From: Alkalibacillus haloalkaliphilus | GTDB taxonomy: Bacteria > Bacillota > Bacilli > Bacillales > Alkalibacillaceae | Direction: 5' to 3' | Assembly (NCBI RefSeq): GCF_007991275.1 | Contig: NZ_BJYA01000003.1 | Location: 62,001 to 126,000, forward strand | Length of the DNA: 64,000 bases | Shown here: one piece after another, positions 8,545-16,656 of the stretch | Numbering within the stretch: position 1 is the stretch's first letter | Layout: the number at the start of each line of letters is the position of its first letter | Notes under the pieces: model-generated | Database searches by the model: none | The model's input: the letters and a program-made list of their open reading frames with translations, nothing else | Told to the model about the DNA's origin: nothing | Position numbers and translations under genes: made by a program

Positions 8545-8766
8545 TCATATTGAATTCTCTTTATAATCATCCCATAATTCATCAAACGTTTTTAAAGCGT
8601 TTGGAAATGGTACTTGCATTTCTAAATACCTTGTAATCTCATCATAACTGACTGATTGTTTTGGAAAATCATGATCATGAAACATCCAGTCGGCTAACTG
8701 TTTTCGTTCATCTTGTTTATTTTTGACTCCACGATATTGCATCGCAAAGTGATAAAAAGACTTCAT
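8545..8766 (-). CDS. yozE: YozE-family protein (UPF0346)
   Basis: The 73-residue protein starts MKSFYHFAMQYRG, contains DHDFPKQSVSYDEITRYLE and ends in an acidic helix (FDELWDDYKE). This matches the YozE family, which folds like a SAM domain. The family function is unknown. It lies 14 bases downstream of tatC and may be read from the same transcript. Confidence 0.88.
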   Translation of the reverse strand: MKSFYHFAMQYRGVKNKQDERKQLADWMFHDHDFPKQSVSYDEITRYLEMQVPFPNALKTFDELWDDYKENSI

Positions 8767-8780
8767 TTGAACACCTGCTT

Positions 8781-9554
8781 CTATAATTCTTCATCAGATT
8801 GTTGGTTCAACTCTTCTAACTTTTTCATCCGTTTACGATAAACGATTCCTGACGTAATTATAGCGAGCTCATATAGAAAGATCAACGGAGCTGCTACTAC
8901 TAACTGTAAAATAAAGTCAGGTGGTGATAACATCGTTCCAATAACGACAAGAATTAAATAAGCGAACTTTCTCGTCTTCTTCATAAAAGCTGGTGTTAAA
9001 ATACCTAAACTCGTTAAAAACATCGCAATTAGCGGAACTTCGAAAAAGAAAGCAAAAGGTACTGTTATTTGAAGAATAAATTTAAAGTAATTATTTACAG
9101 TAAACATTTCATTTACTAAACCGTCACTTAAGTTTAGTAAAAAGTTTAATACTAAATCTTTTATGATGAAATAACCAAACGCTAAACCTAATATAAACAA
9201 AATAAAAATTGCGGGAATATATAGTAAACTTACCCTTTTTTCATGCTTTGTTAACCCTGGTTTTATAAATAGCCATAACTGAAACGCTAGAAATGGCACA
9301 GTTATAATTAAACCAACCATTGTTCCGATAATGACATAGACCCAAATAATATCAAAAGGGCTTAAAACTGTTAGTTGAAATGGGACGTCATTTGCAATAT
9401 ATAAGTATATTTCTTCACGAAAATAAAAACCAACACCAAATGATAACGCAAAGACAATGAAACTCCAGAAAAAACGTTTCCTTAGTTCACCTAAGTGCTC
9501 TGTCCAATCCATTTCATTTTGGCTAATTTGTTGGTCATTTGCCATCTCGTTCAC
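8781..9554 (-). CDS. tatC: Twin-arginine translocase subunit TatC
   Basis: The 257-residue polytopic membrane protein has six hydrophobic segments. It starts with the family motif (EHLGELRKR) on the cytoplasmic N-terminus. TatC recognises twin-arginine signal peptides and recruits TatA to export folded proteins. It lies downstream of two tatA genes, separated from them by a hairpin at 9605-9631. The Rieske protein QcrA at 45.4-45.9 kb, which carries an RR signal, is a likely client. The C-terminus is short and charged. Confidence 0.96.
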   Translation of the reverse strand: MNEMANDQQISQNEMDWTEHLGELRKRFFWSFIVFALSFGVGFYFREEIYLYIANDVPFQLTVLSPFDIIWVYVIIGTMVGLIITVPFLAFQLWLFIKPGLTKHEKRVSLLYIPAIFILFILGLAFGYFIIKDLVLNFLLNLSDGLVNEMFTVNNYFKFILQITVPFAFFFEVPLIAMFLTSLGILTPAFMKKTRKFAYLILVVIGTMLSPPDFILQLVVAAPLIFLYELAIITSGIVYRKRMKKLEELNQQSDEEL

Positions 9555-9604
9555 CCTCTTACATTAACCAAGTTCATATTTTTTAAGTAAAAGTTCCATA
9601 AAAG

Positions 9605-9631
9605 AAGATGTAAGGGGCTCCCTTACATCTT
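9605..9631 (-). terminator. 12-bp hairpin between tatA and tatC, likely partial terminator
   Basis: AAGATGTAAGGG pairs perfectly with CCCTTACATCTT around a 3-base loop. On the minus strand it is followed by CTTTTA, a weak U tract. Readthrough would make less tatC than tatA mRNA, which suits the excess of TatA needed. Confidence 0.65.
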
Positions 9632-9643
9632 AATCATGCAAGC

Positions 9644-9850
9644 TTATTGATTGTTCGAATCTGAGTTGTTTTTCTTTGAACTAGAATCATTTGAGTCCTC
9701 TGAAATTAAACCGTTCGTTGCCTTTTTAAATTCCTTTAAAGAAGAGCCGAACGCTTTTCCAATCTCAGGTAACTTTGATGGGCCAAATACTAGTAACAGA
9801 ACAAGTACAATTAATATTAATCCCGGTAAACCGATGCTGCCAATGCCCAT
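9644..9850 (-). CDS. tatA: TatA-family translocase protein, copy 2
   Basis: The 68-residue protein has a short N-terminal membrane helix, the [10 protein letters not shown] hinge, an amphipathic helix ([16 protein letters not shown]) and a polar Ser/Asn/Asp tail. TatA oligomers form the translocation element of the Tat system. It is the second of two tandem tatA genes, 23 bases after the first. Their sequences differ clearly, so this is an old duplication or two subfamilies and not a recent copy. No tatB is seen, as expected for Gram-positive bacteria. Confidence 0.93.
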   Translation of the reverse strand: MGIGSIGLPGLILIVLVLLLVFGPSKLPEIGKAFGSSLKEFKKATNGLISEDSNDSSSKKNNSDSNNQ

Positions 9851-9873
9851 AATATCACTCCAATACTTAGACG

Positions 9874-10056
9874 TTATTGATGATCAATTGTCTTTTTCGA
9901 TTGATCATCTTGATCTGATGTTAATTCATTAGTTGACTTTTTGAATTCTTTTAACGTTTGCCCTAAAGCTTGCCCTAACTCAGGTAGCTTTTTCGGACCG
10001 AATATAATTAATAGGATTAAAATAATTAATATTAACCCTGGAACTCCGATTGTCAT
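9874..10056 (-). CDS. tatA: TatA-family translocase protein, copy 1
   Basis: The 60-residue TatA protein has an N-terminal membrane helix of almost only Leu and Ile, the [10 protein letters not shown] hinge, an amphipathic helix ([16 protein letters not shown]) and a short polar tail. It is the first gene of the tatA-tatA-tatC cluster and lies 92 bases after dfrA. B. subtilis also has several TatA proteins with different TatC partners. Here two TatA genes share one adjacent TatC. Confidence 0.93.
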   Translation of the reverse strand: MTIGVPGLILIILILLIIFGPKKLPELGQALGQTLKEFKKSTNELTSDQDDQSKKTIDHQ

Positions 10057-10148
10057 CTAAACACCTACCATTCGTAGACTAGTCCTTACATTATTGTCGC
10101 TTATTTATCCTGTTTTTGCAAATATTAATGCATTCTGTTACAAAATGT

Positions 10149-10640
10149 TCACTTATTTACGCGACGGTATACTAAAAACGTATGATCATGTTTGTTCTTC
10201 TCATCTAGTTCTCCTAATTGTTCACTTACTAATGTCCAATCATCCCAATTGATCGTTGGAAAATAAGTGTCACCGTCAAATGATTCATATATTTTAGTAA
10301 TATACATAAAATCCACTTGGTTTAAAGCATCTTTAAACAATTCTGAACCACCGATAATGAAAACTTCTTCTTCACCTTTCACTAATGGAGGTAACTCTTC
10401 CCAATGATGAACAACTGAACACCCTTCTTGAGTGTACTGTTCATTCCGCGTCATGATGATGTTATGACGGTTCGGTAATGGTCGTCCTATTGATTCAAAC
10501 GTTTTTCGCCCCATAACAATTGGCGAGCCTGATGTTACTTTTTTAAAGTATTTTAAATCGTTAGGTAAATGCCAAGGCATATCATTATTTAAACCAATGA
10601 CTTGATTGTCATCCATCGCTACGATTAATGAAAGTTTCAT
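10149..10640 (-). CDS. dfrA: Dihydrofolate reductase
   Basis: The 163-residue enzyme reduces dihydrofolate to tetrahydrofolate with NADPH. The N-terminus (MKLSLIVAMDDNQVIG), the substrate-site segment MPWHLPNDLKYFK with its acidic residue, and the cofactor motifs VMGRKTFESIG and IIGGSELF are all present. It lies 10 bases downstream of thyA, so the two enzymes of the thymidylate cycle are encoded as an operon. This is an ordinary chromosomal enzyme by sequence; trimethoprim susceptibility cannot be judged from the window. Confidence 0.95.
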   Translation of the reverse strand: MKLSLIVAMDDNQVIGLNNDMPWHLPNDLKYFKKVTSGSPIVMGRKTFESIGRPLPNRHNIIMTRNEQYTQEGCSVVHHWEELPPLVKGEEEVFIIGGSELFKDALNQVDFMYITKIYESFDGDTYFPTINWDDWTLVSEQLGELDEKNKHDHTFLVYRRVNK

Positions 10641-10650
10641 TCTCTACCTC

Positions 10651-11610
10651 CTAAACCGCAACTGGTGCCTTAATAGCAGGGTGCGGATTGTATCCTTCTA
10701 CAGACAAATCATCAACTTCATAATCAAAAATTGACTGCTTCTCACTATTAAGTTTAAGTGTTGGGAACTGTTTCATATCACGGCTAAGTTGTTCATTAAC
10801 TTGATCAAAATGATTATGATAAATATGCGCATCACCAAACGTGTGAACGAACTCACCTACTTCAAGTCCACATTCATGTGCAATTAAATGCGTTAATAGC
10901 GCGTAGCTTGCGATATTAAATGGAACACCTAGAAAAATATCACCGCTTCTTTGATAAAGCTGACACGACAATTTACCATCTTGCACATAAAATTGAAACA
11001 GCGTATGACAAGGTGGCAAGGCCATTGTCGGTATGTCCTCTGGGTTCCAAGCTGACACAATAAGTCTTCTTGAATTAGGGTTATTCTTAATATCGTGGAT
11101 CACTTGCTGTATCTGGTCGATTGTTTCACCTTTTGAATCTTGCCAATGACGCCACTGTTTACCGTAAACATCACCGAGATGTCCGAACTCTTCAGCAAAC
11201 TGATCGTCCTCCAAAATTCTCTTCTTAAATTGATCCATCTGTTCTTGATATTGTGCGTTAAATTGTTCATCTTGTAACGATCGGACTCCAAAATCAGTCA
11301 TGTCAGGCCCGTCATATTGATCACTTTCAACCCAATTTTTAAAAGCCCACTCATTCCAAATGTTATTGTTATGTTGTAATAAGTAACGGATGTTTGTATC
11401 GCCTTTAATAAACCACAGCAGCTCACTAACGATTAATTTAAATGGGACTCGCTTTGTCGTTAATAAAGGAAAACCTTCTTGTAAGTTAAATCTCATTTGG
11501 TGTCCAAAAATTGATCTCGTTCCAACACCTGTACGATCACCCCGGTCACTACCATATTCAAGTACATGTCGACATAAGTTTAAATAGCCTTGCTCATTGA
11601 CATTATCCAT
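10651..11610 (-). CDS. thyA: Thymidylate synthase
   Basis: The 319-residue enzyme methylates dUMP to dTMP using methylenetetrahydrofolate, producing dihydrofolate that the neighbouring DfrA recycles. The catalytic Cys is about residue 201 in [14 protein letters not shown]. The [17 protein letters not shown] and HIYHNH motifs are present. Its length matches the longer type with an internal insertion (as in S. aureus and Lactobacillus casei), not the 264-residue ThyB of B. subtilis. It is the first gene of thyA-dfrA. Confidence 0.96.
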   Translation of the reverse strand: MDNVNEQGYLNLCRHVLEYGSDRGDRTGVGTRSIFGHQMRFNLQEGFPLLTTKRVPFKLIVSELLWFIKGDTNIRYLLQHNNNIWNEWAFKNWVESDQYDGPDMTDFGVRSLQDEQFNAQYQEQMDQFKKRILEDDQFAEEFGHLGDVYGKQWRHWQDSKGETIDQIQQVIHDIKNNPNSRRLIVSAWNPEDIPTMALPPCHTLFQFYVQDGKLSCQLYQRSGDIFLGVPFNIASYALLTHLIAHECGLEVGEFVHTFGDAHIYHNHFDQVNEQLSRDMKQFPTLKLNSEKQSIFDYEVDDLSVEGYNPHPAIKAPVAV

Positions 11611-11718
11611 ACTATTTCACCCCTATAATTTTTTCGTAACATTTTTGTAATTCATAGTTTTAAAAATCAGCACATATATTTCGAACAGATAACAATGAAA
11701 TGAAAAGGTGTTGGTAAA

Positions 11719-12732
11719 ATGATCAAACGGAAACCGACGAGAACTTTCATGATTGGCGCTATGGCGGGTAGTTTAGCACTAAGTTCTCCGTTTGTTTTTC
11801 ATGTGCCAGTTGACGCATATACAAAACAACAAATCAAAGAAATGAATCAACTTTCATATGGAGACCATGGTGATTCAGTGGTACTACTTCACCGCAAGTT
11901 GAAGACTGCCAATTATTATCCAGGCGAAGAGACTGACCGCTACAATGCCTTAACTGAATTCGCTGTTAAAAGCTTTCAAGGTGATTACAATTTAACACCG
12001 AGTGGTGAACTAAATGACCAAACGATTGAAATGCTTAACCAAGTTATTTATGACCAATATATAAGTGTGATCAATGATTTGGCTGAAGATATTAACTTCG
12101 GAGAGCAATCACAAAATGTTAGACGTGTTCAGTCAGCTTTATCTGGATTGGGCTTATACCATGATCGTATTGATGGCGATGCAGGCCAAAATACGAAACG
12201 TGCGTTACTTTATTTTAATCAATTAAACGATAAAGAATTAGATTTATCTAGTTTGGATCAAATTATAACAGTGTCTCATCAAACGACGACTGAACAAACG
12301 AACCGATCAGCAAATACGAATACGCAGTCCAATCAGTCACAGTCAAATCAGTCAGAGATTCAAACATCATCGACTACATATAGCAATGCTGCTTCTACAG
12401 CAAGGTCTTATGTCGGAACCCCATATGCATGGGGTGGTACGTCACCGAGCGGTTTCGATTGTAGTGGATTTTTACAATATGTATATTTTCAACATGGGGC
12501 GTCTTTACCAAGAACAGTCAATGACATATGGAATGTAACAACATCAGTTTCTCAACCAAGTGTTGGTGACATTGTGTTTTTTGAAACTTACAAACCTGGC
12601 CCATCGCACGCTGGTGTTTACATTGGTGACGGGCAATTCGTACATGCAGGAACAACAAGCGGTGTAACTGTTGCGAACATTTCAGACCGTTATTGGCAAG
12701 CACGTTACTTAGGTGCTCGCTCCGTTAATTAA
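11719..12732 (+). CDS. Secreted NlpC/P60 cell-wall endopeptidase with peptidoglycan-binding domains
   Basis: The 337-residue protein has a signal peptide (basic start MIKRKPTRTF, hydrophobic core, VDAY end), two peptidoglycan-binding-1 type domains (about residues 45-110 and 125-175), a Gln/Asn/Ser/Thr-rich linker and an NlpC/P60 domain. The catalytic Cys248 is in GFDCSGF and the His is in PSHAGVYIGDG. Such enzymes cut stem peptides in the wall. An AAAAGGTG ribosome binding site precedes the ATG. The last 4 bases overlap the end of the convergent DUF72 gene. Confidence 0.92.
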   Translation: MIKRKPTRTFMIGAMAGSLALSSPFVFHVPVDAYTKQQIKEMNQLSYGDHGDSVVLLHRKLKTANYYPGEETDRYNALTEFAVKSFQGDYNLTPSGELNDQTIEMLNQVIYDQYISVINDLAEDINFGEQSQNVRRVQSALSGLGLYHDRIDGDAGQNTKRALLYFNQLNDKELDLSSLDQIITVSHQTTTEQTNRSANTNTQSNQSQSNQSEIQTSSTTYSNAASTARSYVGTPYAWGGTSPSGFDCSGFLQYVYFQHGASLPRTVNDIWNVTTSVSQPSVGDIVFFETYKPGPSHAGVYIGDGQFVHAGTTSGVTVANISDRYWQARYLGARSVN

Positions 12733-13583
12733 TCAGTAAACAAATCAATTTGTTTAGGGTTTAACCCTTCATAAGTTAAATTTGACATTCGTTGGAACCT
12801 TTTAGCATTTTCATAAGCATGGCCACCTGAGTTATTGTTAAACAATATAGTCATTTGTTTAACTTTTTGCTTCAAAAGGTCAATTCGACTTTTCCATTCT
12901 TCTAGTTCTTGATCAGAATAATTATAAAGAAATCGCACTTCACGCCAATTATCTTGACCATTATTATTCCAGCCATAAATGTTACGGCCGTGAAAACGGA
13001 TTAATGATTGTTCTTCGTTTGTTACTTCTGGAACAATTGGAACAGAAGACTTACCAGCTTGGGGTTCATCACAAATCGTATGAATCCACTGATCATCTTT
13101 TAAATATTGTAACGTATGTTCCTTAATATGCTCATCATACCAACTTCTATTGCGAAATTCTATAGCAATTGGATAATCTTTAAACTGATCACGAATAAAT
13201 TTTAAGCGCCTAATATGGTCTTGATTCACATCAAACCAAGGCGGAAACTGAAATAAAATGTTTTGCAATTTCCCTTCTTTAACAAGAGGGGAAATTTGTT
13301 TTTGATATAGTGAAAATAACTCCTTCATTTCTTTTCGCGTATATTTTTTTCGGTCATGTCCAGTAAACGCTTGGTAAGCTTTCACGACAAACGAAAAATT
13401 GCTTGGCGTTTGATTAGACCACTTTTCATATTGACTATGATCGATAATGCTGTAAAATGCACTATCTAATTCAACGACCGGGAAGTGAGCCGCATAAGAC
13501 TCGAGTTTATTTCGAGTTGTGTGCTCTTGGTCATAAATATCAACATGATCACCCCACCCTGTCAGCCCAATTAAAATTGTCAC
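12729..13583 (-). CDS. DUF72 family protein (YecE/YunF type)
   Basis: The 284-residue protein is in the DUF72 TIM-barrel family: an N-terminal ILIGLTGWGDH, FPVVELDSAFYSI, then FSFVVKAYQAFTGH, a central FQFPPWF and IEFRNRSWY, and C-terminal FNNNSGGHAYENAK. The biochemical function of the family is unsettled. It is monocistronic and overlaps the 3' end of the NlpC/P60 gene by 4 bases on the opposite strand. No signal peptide. Confidence 0.85.
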   Translation of the reverse strand: MTILIGLTGWGDHVDIYDQEHTTRNKLESYAAHFPVVELDSAFYSIIDHSQYEKWSNQTPSNFSFVVKAYQAFTGHDRKKYTRKEMKELFSLYQKQISPLVKEGKLQNILFQFPPWFDVNQDHIRRLKFIRDQFKDYPIAIEFRNRSWYDEHIKEHTLQYLKDDQWIHTICDEPQAGKSSVPIVPEVTNEEQSLIRFHGRNIYGWNNNGQDNWREVRFLYNYSDQELEEWKSRIDLLKQKVKQMTILFNNNSGGHAYENAKRFQRMSNLTYEGLNPKQIDLFTD

Positions 13584-13631
13584 ATTTCATCATCCTTACA
13601 CATATATTACATATATTGTACTTCTTCTCTA

Positions 13632-13660
13632 TTGACTTTTTCAATAAGTTTCAGTATACT
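13632..13660 (+). promoter_or_regulatory. Near-consensus sigma-A promoter of the cold-shock leader
   Basis: TTGACT at 13632-13637 and TATACT at 13655-13660 are separated by exactly 17 bases. Transcription would start near 13667, about 170 bases before the cold-shock start codon. Confidence 0.8.
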
Positions 13661-13701
13661 TAAAAGTGCAATAGAGATGTGAAGAATCATAAAGAAAGTC
13701 A

Positions 13702-13768
13702 GGTAACTTCTATAGAAGTGAAAGATGCTTTTGTGATCCTTCATTTCTATAGGAGTTACCCTTTTTTT
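13702..13768 (+). terminator. Large hairpin with T7 tail inside the cold-shock leader (attenuator or sRNA terminator)
   Basis: A 21-bp stem (13702-13722 with 13740-13760) pairs fully apart from two G-U positions, has further inner pairs, and is followed by seven T (13762-13768). This is a strong intrinsic terminator on the plus strand. It lies between the promoter at 13632 and the csp start at 13838, so transcription either stops to give a ~100-nt RNA or must read through to express the gene. Confidence 0.8.
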
Positions 13769-13837
13769 ATCTTTACATCTATTGTGAAATAAACCATCTA
13801 GAATTTAGGTGGATAGTTTTTAGGAGGATTTTTTAAA

Positions 13838-14038
13838 ATGCAAAACGGTGTAGTAAAATGGTTCAACGCTGAAAAAGGTTATGGTTTCATCCAAGTTGAA
13901 GGTGGAGACGATGTATTCGTACACTACTCAGCAATTCAACAAGACGGGTTCAAAACTTTAGAAGAAGGTCAAGAAGTTGAATTCGAAATCGTTGAAGGCG
14001 ACCGTGGCCCTCAAGCTTCTAACGTAAATAAAAAATAA
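13838..14038 (+). CDS. csp: Cold-shock protein (CspA/CspB family)
   Basis: The 66-residue single cold-shock domain has both nucleic-acid-binding motifs, [10 protein letters not shown] (RNP1) and VFVHYSAI (RNP2). Cold-shock proteins bind single-stranded RNA and DNA and act as RNA chaperones. An AGGAGG ribosome binding site lies 10 bases before the ATG. The leader of about 170 bases carries a terminator-like hairpin, so expression is probably controlled at the RNA level. Its own terminator follows at 14058. Paralogue assignment (CspB, CspC or CspD) is not possible here. Confidence 0.95.
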   Translation: MQNGVVKWFNAEKGYGFIQVEGGDDVFVHYSAIQQDGFKTLEEGQEVEFEIVEGDRGPQASNVNKK

Positions 14039-14057
14039 TAAAAACCATATAAATATT

Positions 14058-14087
14058 CGGCAACCATTAAATGGTTGCCGATTTTTT
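14058..14087 (+). terminator. Terminator of the cold-shock gene
   Basis: CGGCAACCAT pairs with ATGGTTGCCG around TAA, followed by a run of six T. Confidence 0.92.
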
Positions 14088-14098
14088 GTTTAGCACTA

Positions 14099-14935
14099 TT
14101 ATTCCTCTTCAAAAGTCATGACTTCATTATCTTCATTTGTAATCCAGTCACTAAAGCTACCTACGTATAATTTCACATTATTGTACCCTGCTTCCCATAA
14201 TGCAATTACATTCGGAGCAGCTGTAACGCCCGAGCCACAGTATACGATAATTTCTTTGTACATCTCTAAAGAACTAAAGTAAGTTTTTAGTTCGTCTTCA
14301 TGTTTAAACAAACCATCTTCTTTAAACAAGTTCATCCAATCAAAGTTTTTCGCAGAAGGAATGTGGCCAGCTTTAACATCAATCGGTTCTACTTTCCCGA
14401 TAAACCGGTCATAATTTCTTGAATCAATTAATGCTATTTGCTCATCTTCTATGTGACGTCTTACATATTCTTGTGTTGCAATTAAGTTTTCATCAAACAC
14501 CCAACTTTGTTCACTTGTTTCAATAGAGCGTTCTACTTTTTCGGTACTCAAAGGGTAACCCATATTTCGCCAAGCTTTAATGCCTCCATTTAATATATAA
14601 ACTTGTTGATGACCAATCGCTTTCATCATCCATGCAAAACGAGAAGCAAAGGCATGGTTATCGTCATATGCGATTATAACCGTTTCATCATCGATCCCTT
14701 TAGCCTTAAGTGTTTGAACAAAACTGTCTAGATGCGGTAACGGATGTCTTCCCCCTGTTGCTTCTACTGATCCGCTTAAATCTTGCTCTAAATGAAGGTA
14801 AACGGCACCTGGCAAGTGAAACGCTTCGTAATTTTGAAAGCCAAGTTGATCATCTTGTAAGTCAAACCGACAGTCAACGAAAGTAGCACCTAACTCCTCA
14901 TACATCGTTTTAGCTTCTTGAACCGAAACAAGCAT
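14099..14935 (-). CDS. Sulfurtransferase with two rhodanese domains
   Basis: The 278-residue protein is made of two rhodanese-like domains. The first is inactive-type, and the second holds the catalytic Cys233 in YCGSGVTAAP. A CGSGVTA loop is more typical of 3-mercaptopyruvate sulfurtransferases than of classical thiosulfate rhodaneses (CRxGx[R/T]). It would move sulfane sulfur to acceptors in the cytoplasm; no signal peptide is present. It lies 25 bases upstream-to-downstream of the bpsA-bpsB pair's minus-strand end, possibly co-transcribed with it. Confidence 0.88.
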   Translation of the reverse strand: MLVSVQEAKTMYEELGATFVDCRFDLQDDQLGFQNYEAFHLPGAVYLHLEQDLSGSVEATGGRHPLPHLDSFVQTLKAKGIDDETVIIAYDDNHAFASRFAWMMKAIGHQQVYILNGGIKAWRNMGYPLSTEKVERSIETSEQSWVFDENLIATQEYVRRHIEDEQIALIDSRNYDRFIGKVEPIDVKAGHIPSAKNFDWMNLFKEDGLFKHEDELKTYFSSLEMYKEIIVYCGSGVTAAPNVIALWEAGYNNVKLYVGSFSDWITNEDNEVMTFEEE

Positions 14936-14960
14936 AATCCCCCACCCTTTTTAAACATTA

Positions 14961-15470
14961 TTATTGAGTATACTTTTTTAAAGCTTCATTCTCTAACGGA
15001 ATACGTTTTGTCATTAACAACACATGTGCAACCGGGAAGATGACAGTAGTTATATAAGCGCCAAATAGTAACGGAATGGTTAACAGTTCGAAAAAAACTA
15101 CCCAATAATTAGGGTGTTTCACATACTTATATAGCCCTTTTTTCACTAATCGTCCACCGTTTGGATTAATGATTACTTTCGTATTCCAATAGCGCCCTAA
15201 AGATAAAATAACCCAAAATCTTAAAACTTGCAAAATTATAAAAATAATTAACAAACTAACGGATAAAGATTGATTAAACTGGTGTGACATATAGCTTTCA
15301 GTTATTAAACTGATAATAAAAAGTACATGAACTGTCACGATCAATGGATAGTAGCGGTCGCTAACAACAACCGCTCCACGGTCTATTTGATAACGCGCAT
15401 TAGACTTAGCAATTGCTAGCTCCAACAATCTTAAGCTAATTAAATATATTAACAATAATATATAGATCAT
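14961..15470 (-). CDS. ypbQ: Isoprenylcysteine carboxyl methyltransferase-family membrane protein (YpbQ/BpsB)
   Basis: The 169-residue protein has four or five membrane segments and the ICMT-type region (KKGLYKYVKHPNYW). In B. subtilis the homologue BpsB methylates the alkylpyrones made by the type III polyketide synthase BpsA. Here it begins at the base next to the bpsA stop codon, so the pair is tightly coupled, which supports the same role. Confidence 0.85.
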   Translation of the reverse strand: MIYILLLIYLISLRLLELAIAKSNARYQIDRGAVVVSDRYYPLIVTVHVLFIISLITESYMSHQFNQSLSVSLLIIFIILQVLRFWVILSLGRYWNTKVIINPNGGRLVKKGLYKYVKHPNYWVVFFELLTIPLLFGAYITTVIFPVAHVLLMTKRIPLENEALKKYTQ

Positions 15471-16526
15471 TTAAATAACCTCCATTAAAACAACTTCAGA
15501 AGCAAACCCTGGCCCTAGTGCCGACAATAATGCATACCCTTTTTCTAAATCTTTCTTATCCATCACTTCTTGTAAAACAAACAGCACTGTTGGAGATGAC
15601 ATATTGCCATACTGTTTCAATACATTTCTAGAAGGTTTGAGTAGATTTGGGTTAGGAGTTAACCGTTCAATTTCTTCTATAATTTTTCTACCACCAGGAT
15701 GTGCTACAATATGCTTTATTTCTTCCATTGAGAGATCTTTGGCCTTTAATAAACGGTCTACATGCGGTTTCCAAAACGGTTCTATTAACTTCGGAATTGT
15801 TACGTCAAAGATAACGTGAAACCCATCATCTTTTACATCCCACCCCATGACGTTCATCGAGTGCATCTTCACTTTTGAATCCGTTGCCTTAATGACCATT
15901 TTCCTATTTAAGTCGTTTACTTTCGGATGTTTTTCACCAAGGAGTAACGTCGCCGCTGCCCCATCGCTAAAAATCGCTGCACCTACAATGTCTTTAGGTC
16001 TTAAATTGAAAGGGTGAAAAGCGACTGAAGCTAACTCACACGAAATCAGCAACACGGCTTGCTCAGGGTTTCCTTTTAAATATTCAAATGCTCTCGATAA
16101 ACCAATAGCACCGCCAGCACAACCCAACCCGAAAAGTGGCATGCGTTTTATGTAAGGAGAAAAATTAAGCTCATTTAATAAGTGAACTTCCATTGATGGT
16201 GTTAGAATACCAGTACTCGTAACAGAAACAATAGCGTCAACGTCACTTAGTTCGAAATCGTCACCTAAACAACGCCAAACGGCTTCTTTAGCTAGTTTGA
16301 CCCCTTCTTCGAGCCACAACTTATGACGCTTTTCTAACCCATGATTTGTTTTAAACCACTCCTCATTTGAGACGAAATATCTTTCTTCAATTGCTGCTTC
16401 ATCAAATACTGATAAGTACTTCTTTAAAGAATTAGATTGTGTTAGTCCACTAACAACATCTTTAGCAAATGTTTGAGTAAATTTATTCTGAGGAACTGAT
16501 GTACCAACTGAGGCAATAACCGCCAT
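15471..16526 (-). CDS. bcsA: Type III polyketide synthase (BpsA/BcsA)
   Basis: The 351-residue chalcone-synthase-like enzyme has its catalytic Cys136 in FGLGCAGGAIG, a His in VAHPGGRKI and an Asn in YGNMSSPTVLF, completing the Cys-His-Asn triad. B. subtilis BpsA condenses fatty acyl-CoA with malonyl-CoA to make alkylpyrones. The next gene encodes the BpsB-type methyltransferase. The length is normal for the family. No carrier protein is expected or seen. Confidence 0.92.
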   Translation of the reverse strand: MAVIASVGTSVPQNKFTQTFAKDVVSGLTQSNSLKKYLSVFDEAAIEERYFVSNEEWFKTNHGLEKRHKLWLEEGVKLAKEAVWRCLGDDFELSDVDAIVSVTSTGILTPSMEVHLLNELNFSPYIKRMPLFGLGCAGGAIGLSRAFEYLKGNPEQAVLLISCELASVAFHPFNLRPKDIVGAAIFSDGAAATLLLGEKHPKVNDLNRKMVIKATDSKVKMHSMNVMGWDVKDDGFHVIFDVTIPKLIEPFWKPHVDRLLKAKDLSMEEIKHIVAHPGGRKIIEEIERLTPNPNLLKPSRNVLKQYGNMSSPTVLFVLQEVMDKKDLEKGYALLSALGPGFASEVVLMEVI

Positions 16527-16616
16527 GGAAGTTTCATCCTTTTTTAAATTAAGTTACCCTTTCAGCCGTTTATTATGTATTAGAACTGCACGTATAGTTT
16601 AAGTTTAAACGATCAA

Positions 16617-16646
16617 AAAAAGTCCCGGTTTGCTACCGAGACTTTG
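16617..16646 (-). terminator. Terminator of the rlmL-type gene
   Basis: A hairpin (AGTCTCGGT / ACCGGGACT on the minus strand) is followed by a T7 run. Confidence 0.85.
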
Positions 16647-16656
16647 AAATCCATTA

